Shown in pieces: positions 57,250-64,000 of a DNA stretch of 64,000 nucleotides; the stretch's first letter is position 1; each line of letters begins with the position of its first letter. Source of the stretch: Paenilisteria newyorkensis (GTDB lineage Bacteria; Bacillota; Bacilli; Lactobacillales; Listeriaceae); assembly GCF_000766145.1 (NCBI RefSeq), contig NZ_JNFB01000047.1, positions 44,494 through 108,493 on the forward strand, given 5' to 3'. The notes beneath the pieces are model-generated. The model worked only from the letters and a program-made list of their open reading frames with translations, did no database searches and had not been told where the DNA came from. The translations under genes were made by a program, and so were the position numbers.

Positions 57250-57927
57250 TTAATCTTTCGTCAAAACGCCATCTAACATCCGGTACACATGATGGCATAA
57301 ATCCAACATACGTTCATCATGCGTCACCATAATAACCGCACGATCCTTACCTTCAACCTCCGCACGCAACAATTCCACGACTTCCCGACCTCGCGTAGAA
57401 TCCAAGCTCGCGGTAGGTTCATCCGCCAAAATCACAGCAGGTTCATTAATCAGCGAGCGCGCAATCGCCACCCGTTGTTTCTCCCCACCAGACAAATCTT
57501 TCGGATAAAATTGCAACCGATCGCCGAGTCCGAGTTGCGTCAACAAGGCCTCACTTTTCTGAGCAACATCCTGCTTTTCCTGCCCAGCCAATTTGCCGAT
57601 AAACTCGAGTTGTTGCTGTGCTTTTAAATAAGGAACAAGATGTGCCGCTTGAAAAATAAATCCGACCTCGGACAAACGTAATTCCGTCTGCGCTTTTTTC
57701 GACAAGTCGCTGATGACTTTCCCGTTGATCGCAATTTCCCCTGATGTTGGCGTCAGCAATGCCCCAGCTAAGGACAGGAAGGTGCTTTTTCCAGAGCCAG
57801 AAGGTCCGACAATCGCGATTAATTCCCCAGCATTTGCTTCAAAATTAGTTTCGCGCAACGCATGAATCGTCGTTGGACCAGAAGGATAGGTTTTCGTTAC
57901 ATTTTCAAATTTTAAAAGAGCTGTCAT
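57250..57927 (-). CDS. ABC transporter ATP-binding protein, MacB/LolD-like
   Basis: The 225-residue ATPase has Walker A GPSGSGKST, the signature LSGGEKQRVAIARSL and Walker B VILADEPTASLD. The spacing and sequence fit the MacB/LolD group that couples to FtsX-like permeases. Its start shares one base with the stop of the permease gene (TAATG). Confidence 0.93.
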   Translation of the reverse strand: MTALLKFENVTKTYPSGPTTIHALRETNFEANAGELIAIVGPSGSGKSTFLSLAGALLTPTSGEIAINGKVISDLSKKAQTELRLSEVGFIFQAAHLVPYLKAQQQLEFIGKLAGQEKQDVAQKSEALLTQLGLGDRLQFYPKDLSGGEKQRVAIARSLINEPAVILADEPTASLDSTRGREVVELLRAEVEGKDRAVIMVTHDERMLDLCHHVYRMLDGVLTKD

Positions 57928-59027
57928 TATTGATCGCCTCCCCGGATCGCGTCCAGCGCGTCTACTTTAGCAATTTTGATGAGTGATAAAAGCGAACCGA
58001 TAACCGCTACGGCGAAAAATAGCGCACTGTAAAGCGTCATCGTCAAGCCAGTTAATCGGAACGGCATCGCGTCAGGCATAATCGTTGAAAGTCCAGCCGT
58101 TGCAGCGATACTGATCCCAATACTCACGACCGAAATCAACACTACTTGCGACACAACGCTTGCCACTAAATAGCTCGTCTTCGTTCCAAGCGCCTTCAAA
58201 ATTCCGAACTGCCCTGTTTTTTGTAATGTCATAATATAGAAGAAAGCCGTCAAAATAAAGCCACCAATCACAATCAAGAAGAAAATCATCATGTTCAACG
58301 TCATTTGCTCCGCCGAATAACCAGGAATCTGACTGAGGAAATCCTTATGCGTAATAACCGTCAAATCCTTATTATCAATCGAAACATCCTTATCCGCATC
58401 CTTGGCAAGAATCGCCACCGTACTCGTTTGCGGAATTTTTTGGTGGTAAAGGCTCGGGTTAATCGCCTGCCAAACCGCCATATTCATGTAAACAACAGGA
58501 GCATGGCTATACTTCTGGTCCTTCGCAAAACCAATAACCGTCATCTGCTTATTCAAAATATCGTCCTCTAGCACATCGCCAACCTGCAAATCACCTTTTA
58601 GCGAGGCATCAAGAATGACACCATCCGGCTTCGTCACACTCATCTGTGAGCCCGACGTCACTTTCGGTTCCAAAAAACTACCAGGCGTAATCGCAAAAAT
58701 CGCCATACTGAATTTTTTTCCATCATCCGCGCGTTTCAACGTCTGCATCGATTGACCAAGAACCGCCGCATCCTTCACATTCTCGCCATCCTTAATCCCG
58801 GCTAAATCCGATTCAGGAAAAAGCGAACGCTCCACCTTGCCTTGCGCATCTTTAGCCAAAACATAATATGGCACATCATTATTCGCGACCGAGGACGCAT
58901 TATCGTACGCCAAACCATTCGCAAGCCCCGATAAAAACAAGGAAAGCAGAACAATCAAGATCATAATCCCCGTCACCAAAAAATAACGTAACTTCGAATA
59001 AAGCAATTCACGAAGTCCTAAAAACAT
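57927..59027 (-). CDS. FtsX-like ABC permease
   Basis: The 366-residue protein has one N-terminal membrane segment (FLVTGIMILIVLLSLFLSGLA), an extracytoplasmic MacB-like domain of about 200 residues, and three C-terminal segments with the FtsX region (QKTGQFGILKALGTKTSYL). Such Type VII ABC systems move or sense peptides and lipids rather than import solutes. GAGGAG precedes the ATG. No two-component system is adjacent, so an antibiotic-peptide role is unproven. Confidence 0.9.
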   Translation of the reverse strand: MFLGLRELLYSKLRYFLVTGIMILIVLLSLFLSGLANGLAYDNASSVANNDVPYYVLAKDAQGKVERSLFPESDLAGIKDGENVKDAAVLGQSMQTLKRADDGKKFSMAIFAITPGSFLEPKVTSGSQMSVTKPDGVILDASLKGDLQVGDVLEDDILNKQMTVIGFAKDQKYSHAPVVYMNMAVWQAINPSLYHQKIPQTSTVAILAKDADKDVSIDNKDLTVITHKDFLSQIPGYSAEQMTLNMMIFFLIVIGGFILTAFFYIMTLQKTGQFGILKALGTKTSYLVASVVSQVVLISVVSIGISIAATAGLSTIMPDAMPFRLTGLTMTLYSALFFAVAVIGSLLSLIKIAKVDALDAIRGGDQ

Positions 59028-59095
59028 ATATTTTCCAACTCCTCATTTTTTTAATTTTCCTCATCAAGTATAACAAACAACTCGTGAAAAACCGA

Positions 59096-60262
59096 TCAAT
59101 TGGACTTTTTCAGGCCAGCAATCAAACAAGCGACACCTTTTTGCAACGTCTCTTTCGGACAAGCAATATTCAAGCGTACAAAGCCCGAGCCCGCGACGCC
59201 AAAATCAGAGCCCATCTGCACGCCGACACCAGCATCAATCAAATTTTGCAAGATCGTTTTGTCATCTAGTCCGAGCGACCGGCAATCCAGCCACATCAAA
59301 TAAGTCGCTTCAAGCTTCGTCACGCCAACCGCCGGACAATGCTTTTCAATCTCAGCCTTCGTATATTGATAGTTCGCAAAAATATAATCGCGCAACTCAT
59401 CCACCCACTCAGCACCAAAACGATAAGCCGCCTCCATACCAACCGCACCAAACGAATTCAGCTCTGGACGTGACGTATATTTCGCCTCATAGTCAAACTT
59501 CTTTTGGAATTCCGGATTTGTCGTAATGAAAAAAGAAGCCTTTATCCCAGCCAAGTTAAACGTCTTCGTCGGCGCCATCAAGGTTACAATTTGCGCTTCA
59601 TAATCCGGCGTAGCAACAGCAAGCGGCGTATGCGTCACACCTGGCATCGTCAAGTCCGAATGAATCTCATCCGAAATAATCGGCACACCATAACGCTCAC
59701 AAAGCGCGACCATTTTTTGAAGCTCCTCGCGCGTCCAACTACGGCAACCAGGATTATGTGGATTACAAAGAATAAACAACTCAACCTGCTTCACTTTTTC
59801 CTCAAAATCAGCCCAATCGACTTGATACGCGCCATCTTCATAAATTAGCGGCGTCAACGTCACAACGCGCTCCGTCTGTGCAGTCACTAAGAAAAACGGA
59901 TGGTACACCGGCGAATGCATCAAAACCGCGTCTCCTTTTTCCGTTAACGAACGAATCGCCATAGATATAGAAGGAACAACCGCAGCATTCAGAAAAATAG
60001 CCGACTCATCGACCCGATAACCGTGTCGTGTAGCCAACCAGTCAATAATGCTCGGCTTTAAACCAGGAACCGTCATCGAATACCCAAAAATCCCATGATC
60101 CAGCAACTTTTGAAAGGCTTGGTGAACAGCATACGGCGGCTTGAAATCCATATCTGCCACCCACATCGGAATAATAGCTTCCGTTCCAAATAAATTCTTC
60201 ACATCGTCCCATTTCTCGCTGTTTGTCCCAATACGCGGGATTACTTCATCAAAATGACTCAT
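59096..60262 (-). CDS. MalY/PatB-family PLP enzyme, probable cystathionine beta-lyase
   Basis: This fold-type I PLP enzyme (388 residues) belongs to the MalY/PatB group that cleaves the C-S bond of cystathionine and cysteine conjugates. WVADMDF near residue 35, CNPHNPGCRSW, ISDEIHSDL and the PLP lysine in APTKTFNLAGIK are visible. GGAGG lies before the ATG; the GTG one codon upstream is a possible alternative start. Confidence 0.9.
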   Translation of the reverse strand: MSHFDEVIPRIGTNSEKWDDVKNLFGTEAIIPMWVADMDFKPPYAVHQAFQKLLDHGIFGYSMTVPGLKPSIIDWLATRHGYRVDESAIFLNAAVVPSISMAIRSLTEKGDAVLMHSPVYHPFFLVTAQTERVVTLTPLIYEDGAYQVDWADFEEKVKQVELFILCNPHNPGCRSWTREELQKMVALCERYGVPIISDEIHSDLTMPGVTHTPLAVATPDYEAQIVTLMAPTKTFNLAGIKASFFITTNPEFQKKFDYEAKYTSRPELNSFGAVGMEAAYRFGAEWVDELRDYIFANYQYTKAEIEKHCPAVGVTKLEATYLMWLDCRSLGLDDKTILQNLIDAGVGVQMGSDFGVAGSGFVRLNIACPKETLQKGVACLIAGLKKSN

Positions 60263-60347
60263 CACTAAATCCTCCTCGAAAATACGCTTTTCAGTCCCAT
60301 TGTATCATAATCTCATGCGAAACAATGGACAAAATCAAATCTAATAA

Positions 60348-60376
60348 TTGTGTATTTTAGGGCGTAGTGATATAAT
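60348..60376 (+). promoter_or_regulatory. Promoter of the GSP13 gene
   Basis: TTGTGT (60348-60353) and a perfect TATAAT (60371-60376) are 17 bases apart, about 37 bases before the start codon. Confidence 0.65.
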
Positions 60377-60412
60377 TTGTAATTATTGAAAGTCAGAAAG
60401 TAGGAATAGAGA

Positions 60413-60775
60413 ATGAGTGAATTTAAAGTTGGCGATATTATTACAGGTAAGGTAGCAGGAATTCAAGGCTACGGCGCGTTCGTTGCATTGGACGACAAAA
60501 CACAAGGGCTAGTACACATTTCAGAAATCCACCACGGTTTTGTAAAAGACGTGCATGAGTTTTTAGAAGTTGGACAAGAAGTAAAAGTCAAAATTCTAGA
60601 AATCAATAATGAAACAAATAAAATCAGCCTGTCCATCCGTGCGACAGAAGAAGCACCAGCAAAAGCAAAACAAGAAACAAAACGCCCGCAACAACAAATG
60701 TCATCAGGTCCAGACGAAGGATTCAATACGCTACGTGACAAACTACAAGAATGGGTAGACAAAGCAGACAAGTAA
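60413..60775 (+). CDS. yugI: S1 RNA-binding protein, general stress protein 13-like
   Basis: The 120-residue protein has one S1 domain over residues 5-78 (VGDIITGKVAGIQGYGAFVAL, GLVHISEIHHGFV, VGQEVKVKILEIN) and a charged tail with an EGFNTLRDKLQEW helix. It matches B. subtilis YugI/GSP13, a ribosome-associated RNA-binding protein. It has its own promoter and terminator. Confidence 0.93.
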   Translation: MSEFKVGDIITGKVAGIQGYGAFVALDDKTQGLVHISEIHHGFVKDVHEFLEVGQEVKVKILEINNETNKISLSIRATEEAPAKAKQETKRPQQQMSSGPDEGFNTLRDKLQEWVDKADK

Positions 60776-60783
60776 AACCAATG

Positions 60784-60838
60784 AACCTTAGGAGACTTCA
60801 CTTAGGAGTTTCCTAATCATAAGGTTTTCTGTTTTTAA
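60784..60838 (+). terminator. Terminator of the GSP13 gene
   Basis: AACCTTA and GGAGACT pair with AGTTTCC and TAAGGTT; a T-rich tail follows. Confidence 0.7.
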
Positions 60839-60932
60839 TTAACAAACATTTTAGACAACATAGTTAATGATTACTTCGCGGGTTTGAATTTTTAGATAAT
60901 TTTAAATATAAGGCCTTAAGGGAGGTTTGTTC

Positions 60933-61346
60933 ATGAAGAGGGTACTATTGGTAAAGGGGTTTATTTACAATGAAAAAAAGGATGACATTCTACTCGTGAA
61001 AAATCGCGATTTAAAATGGGCATTTCCAGGCGGTCGGGTTGAAACCGATCAAACACTAGAACAAGCGCTGATCTCGAAAGTCAAACAACAAACAGGAATT
61101 AGCTGTACGATTGATAGTTTATTGTACGTTAAAGAACGCAGAACGGCTTGGGAACACGTCTGCTTATTTGTCTATAAAGCAACCGCGACAGGAGATTTTC
61201 TGACTGTGGAAAAAGATGATAGCGTTTTTCATGCTAGGTGGACCTCGATTCCGCAAGCAGATGACCTCATTCAAGAACAGGATGTTGCAATCAACAAACT
61301 CGTTCTAGAAAACGGTGTTCCGTATATTTTGCCACAAGAAAACTAG
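60933..61346 (+). CDS. Nudix-fold protein with degenerate Nudix box
   Basis: The 137-residue protein aligns with Nudix hydrolases: a first strand VLLVKGFIYNEKKDDILLVKN, then WAFPGGRVE leading to the Nudix position. The box reads GGRVETDQTLEQALISKVKQ followed by QTGI at 33-56. The consensus GX5EX7REUXEEXGU keeps only its glycines and hydrophobics: the expected E, R, E, E, E are Q40, S48, K49, Q52 and Q53. Metal-dependent hydrolysis by the usual mechanism is therefore unlikely, and it may bind a nucleotide or act as a regulator. GGGAGG precedes the ATG; a TTG two codons upstream is closer to that site and less likely. Confidence 0.88.
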   Translation: MKRVLLVKGFIYNEKKDDILLVKNRDLKWAFPGGRVETDQTLEQALISKVKQQTGISCTIDSLLYVKERRTAWEHVCLFVYKATATGDFLTVEKDDSVFHARWTSIPQADDLIQEQDVAINKLVLENGVPYILPQEN

Positions 61347-61425
61347 GACACACAATTCTTGCTAAATCGGCACAGTTGATATAAAGTAAGTACTATAAAT
61401 AGGCACTAAATTTGGAGGGAAAACG

Positions 61426-62775
61426 ATGACACATATTCAATTTGATTATTCAAACGCATTGAAATTTTTCGAGCAACATGAAATCGACTATTTACAACCA
61501 GCTGTCACAGCAGCACATGACGCACTACATAACGGCACTGGCGCAGGAAACGAGTATCTAGGATGGATCAACTTACCCCGCGATTACGACAAAGAAGAAT
61601 TCGCCCGCATCCAAAAAGCAGCAGCAAAAATCAAAGCAGATTCGGAAGTCCTAATCGTTATCGGTATCGGCGGATCTTACCTTGGCGCCCGTGCGGCGAT
61701 TGAAACGCTAAATCACGCATTCTATAACGTACTAGATAAAGAAAAACGCCAAGCACCACAAGTATTTTTCGCAGGGAACAGCATTAGTTCAAGCTACTTA
61801 CACGACCTAATCGACGTGATTGATGGCAAAGACTTCTCTGTTAACGTTATTTCTAAATCAGGTACAACAACGGAACCAGCAATTGCATTCCGCGTATTTA
61901 AAGAACTTTTAGAAAAGAAATACGGCAAAGAAGAAGCCAAATCCCGCATTTACGCCACAACTGATAAAGCAAAAGGCGCATTAAAAGAACTATCAAACTC
62001 AGAAGGATACGAAACATTTGTCGTGCCAGATGACGTTGGTGGCCGTTTCTCCGTGCTTACAGCTGTTGGCCTATTACCAATCGCAGCAAGCGGCGTAGAC
62101 ATCGAAGCGATGATGAAAGGAGCTGACGCAGCCCGTGCAGATTTCAGTAGCCCAGAACTAGACAAAAACATCGCTTACCAATACGCAGCAGCCCGCAATG
62201 TACTCTACCGTAAAGGTAAAGTTACCGAGTTGCTTATTAACTACGAGCCAGGCCTACAATATTTCAACGAGTGGTGGAAGCAACTATTCGGCGAAAGCGA
62301 AGGAAAAGACCAAAAAGGAATCTACCCATCCAGTGCTAACTTCTCCACAGACTTGCATTCCCTAGGTCAATATATCCAAGAAGGACGCCGCAACATTTTC
62401 GAAACAGTTGTCAAAGTAACCAAAGCCCGTCACGAAATCACAATCAATAAAGAAGACAATGATCTTGATGGACTGAATTACCTTGCAGGACAGACGGTTG
62501 ACTACGTAAACGACAAAGCCTTCCAAGGTACCCTATTAGCACATACAGATGGCGATGTACCTAATTTTGTAGTAGAAATCCCATCACTAGATGCCTACTC
62601 ATTCGGCTATCTAGTATACTTCTTTGAAATCGCAGTTGGCGTGAGTGGCTACCTAAACGGTGTAAATCCATTCGACCAACCAGGAGTAGAAGCTTACAAA
62701 GCAAACATGTTCGCGTTATTAGGTAAACCAGGCTACGAAGAAATGAAAGCAGAACTAGAAAAACGTTTGAAATAA
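61426..62775 (+). CDS. pgi: Glucose-6-phosphate isomerase
   Basis: Pgi interconverts glucose 6-phosphate and fructose 6-phosphate. The 449 residues have the sugar-phosphate site [26 protein letters not shown], the [16 protein letters not shown] signature, and [14 protein letters not shown] near the end. Length and sequence fit the Firmicute form. GGAGGG precedes the ATG. Codon use is that of a highly expressed gene. Confidence 0.97.
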   Translation: MTHIQFDYSNALKFFEQHEIDYLQPAVTAAHDALHNGTGAGNEYLGWINLPRDYDKEEFARIQKAAAKIKADSEVLIVIGIGGSYLGARAAIETLNHAFYNVLDKEKRQAPQVFFAGNSISSSYLHDLIDVIDGKDFSVNVISKSGTTTEPAIAFRVFKELLEKKYGKEEAKSRIYATTDKAKGALKELSNSEGYETFVVPDDVGGRFSVLTAVGLLPIAASGVDIEAMMKGADAARADFSSPELDKNIAYQYAAARNVLYRKGKVTELLINYEPGLQYFNEWWKQLFGESEGKDQKGIYPSSANFSTDLHSLGQYIQEGRRNIFETVVKVTKARHEITINKEDNDLDGLNYLAGQTVDYVNDKAFQGTLLAHTDGDVPNFVVEIPSLDAYSFGYLVYFFEIAVGVSGYLNGVNPFDQPGVEAYKANMFALLGKPGYEEMKAELEKRLK

Positions 62776-62781
62776 TATCCC

Positions 62782-62831
62782 AAATCTGCGTGAAACCTCC
62801 AGAACCTAGGAAGTGCCACGCAGATTTTTTA
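62782..62831 (+). terminator. Terminator of pgi
   Basis: AAATCTGCGTG pairs perfectly with CACGCAGATTT, then TTT. Confidence 0.85.
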
Positions 62832-62859
62832 ATTAATCACATCACGAAAGGAGATAAAG

Positions 62860-63618
62860 ATGCTGTCCATCGAACGAAAACAAGCCATCCTAAACTACGT
62901 CAAAAATAAAAAAATAGCAAGTGTCAACGAACTAGCCCGCCATTTCAAAGTCCACGAAGTCACGATTCGCCGCGATCTAACAACCCTAGAAGATGAAAAA
63001 AAACTCAAGCGAACACACGGCGGCGTCATGATAGAAGAGAAAATCATATCCGAACCAGATTTTCAAAAACGCGAAGAAGTCCAATATGAAGAAAAACAGC
63101 GTATCGCATCCTACGCCTCATCTCTTATCGAAGACGGCGACACAATCATTCTTGATTCCGGTACAACAACAGGCCATATCGCCAGAGCTATCCAAGCCCG
63201 AACCAAGCTAACAGTCATCACAAATGATATTAACGTAGCAACAATACTACGCCATTCCTCCATCAAGGTTATCGTAACAGGCGGCGTTCTATATCCTGAA
63301 ACCTACATGCTAAACGGTATGATTACAGAAGAAACCCTGCGGAATCTCCATGTTCATAAAGCATTTGTGACGACGCCAGCCATCGATCTAGAAAAAGGCC
63401 TCATGCACTACGACGAGTATCTAGTGCCAGCAAAAGTCCAGATGCTCCATTCCGCAACAGAAGTTTTCCTAGTAACGGATCACACTAAGTTCGGAAGGAT
63501 ATCACTATACAAATACGCAGATTTCGCTGATATTTCAAGCATCATCACCGGAAATGAATTAGATTCTTCATTAAAGGATCGTTTTTTAGAAAAAGGCTTG
63601 ATTATCCATACAACATAG
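62860..63618 (+). CDS. DeoR/GlpR-family transcriptional regulator
   Basis: The 252-residue protein has an N-terminal DeoR helix-turn-helix (MLSIERKQAILNYVKNKKIA, ELARHFKVHEVTIRRDLTTLE, KRTHGGVM) and a C-terminal sugar-phosphate-sensing domain with ILDSGTTTGHIARAI and VTGGVLYPETYMLNG. AAAGGAG lies before the ATG. The targets are unknown; position after pgi suggests sugar-phosphate control, which is inference. Confidence 0.92.
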   Translation: MLSIERKQAILNYVKNKKIASVNELARHFKVHEVTIRRDLTTLEDEKKLKRTHGGVMIEEKIISEPDFQKREEVQYEEKQRIASYASSLIEDGDTIILDSGTTTGHIARAIQARTKLTVITNDINVATILRHSSIKVIVTGGVLYPETYMLNGMITEETLRNLHVHKAFVTTPAIDLEKGLMHYDEYLVPAKVQMLHSATEVFLVTDHTKFGRISLYKYADFADISSIITGNELDSSLKDRFLEKGLIIHTT

Positions 63619-63819
63619 TGAATATGCAATAGAATAAATAATTATAAATAAATTTACGAAATACTATTGCGTTTATAGAATATACATGGTATTCTAGTTA
63701 TCGTGCCTCTTATAAGTAATTAGGAAAACGGCTAATAGCAAAGGATTTCCAAGCATTTCGTTTGAAAATCAGCTAAAAAACAACATTTAAACTTTTATTC
63801 AAAAAAAAGATAAAAACTG
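63619..63819. other. AT-rich intergenic stretch before the edge promoter
   Basis: These 200 bases hold no convincing frame. AT-rich runs such as those near 63781-63815 just upstream of the promoter could act as an UP element. Confidence 0.4.
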
Positions 63820-64000
63820 TTGACAAAGATTAGCCCTAATGATACTATAAGAAGGTCGCTGCTAGATGAAAGCGAATGAGAGATTGACCTTTGAAAACTG
63901 AACAGAAACAAAGATAAAACCAGTAGAGACAGTGATGTTTCTAGGTAAGAATCGCAGGGCGGAAATAGAAAGCTATTTCCAAAAGTAATACTAGTAAAAT
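63820..64000 (+). promoter_or_regulatory. Probable rRNA operon promoter and leader
   Basis: A perfect TTGACA (63820-63825) and TACTAT (63843-63848) are 17 bases apart, after an A/T-rich UP-like tract. The leader holds GACCTTTGAAAACTGAAC (63886-63903), the boxA-type antitermination sequence typical of Firmicute rRNA operons. No 16S sequence is seen before base 64000, so the rRNA itself would lie beyond the window. A boxA-like motif alone is suggestive, not proof. Confidence 0.6.

Overview
The window looks like chromosome of a Listeria-type member of the Listeriaceae (low-GC Firmicutes). Grounds: strong GGAGG ribosome sites with ATG, GTG and TTG starts, TTGACA/TATAAT promoters, intrinsic terminators after most units, a SufC-D-S-U-B operon, short-form HisG with HisZ, Ig-repeat secreted proteins of a kind common in Listeria, and a right half whose gene order matches what I remember of L. 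monocytogenes lmo2411 down to lmo2366. The exact species cannot be told from this sequence alone. No phage, insertion sequence, CRISPR array or tRNA was seen.

Layout. 1-3.6 kb: the end of an unidentified gene, then an AT-rich accessory gene for a 1053-residue protein with an AlbA_2/Schlafen-like N-terminus, followed by a region able to fold as a five-helix RNA. 3.7-11.3 kb: a complete histidine operon hisZGDBHAFIE-C on the minus strand with a clear promoter. 11.5-15.1 kb: a secreted Cry1Ac D-VI/Ig-repeat protein and histidinol phosphatase hisJ. 15.1-20.5 kb: a purine permease under a guanine-type riboswitch, a type I toxin-antitoxin locus (36-residue holin-like toxin with antisense RNA), a GH1 6-phospho-beta-glucosidase with its GntR regulator, and a lipoprotein. 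20.8-26.0 kb: the SUF iron-sulfur operon. 26-34 kb: an accessory stretch with a secreted M60 metallopeptidase, a GH18 chitinase with a long leader, and a short UvrC-like nuclease.

34-47.6 kb: small housekeeping genes (ABM, DUF6157, DUF72), a ParE/RelE-type toxin-antitoxin pair with a palindromic operator, TauE/DUF1634, YunD-YutD-YutF, a CBS/CorC membrane protein, YutG, NifU-like YutI, a probable 170-nt small RNA, YuzD/YuzB, an SDR next to a block of interspersed repeats, ferredoxin-NADP reductase, NDH-2 and a divergent PAP2 protein. 47.7-54.2 kb: a hotdog thioesterase and the seven-gene Mrp Na+/H+ antiporter operon. 54.5-64 kb: an MFS exporter, a 31-residue membrane peptide, cyclophilin PpiB, a palindromic element, an orphan PTS EIIB, a MacB-like ABC pair, a MalY-type C-S lyase, S1 protein GSP13, a Nudix-fold protein that has lost its catalytic box, Pgi, a DeoR regulator, and at the right edge a promoter and boxA-like leader suggesting an rRNA operon starts just beyond the window.

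The most unusual items are the AlbA_2 protein with the adjacent structured RNA, the fully readable type I toxin-antitoxin locus, the uncatalogued minus-strand sRNA at 42.6-42.8 kb, the dead Nudix box, and the two non-coding repeat regions at 44.3 and 56.6 kb.
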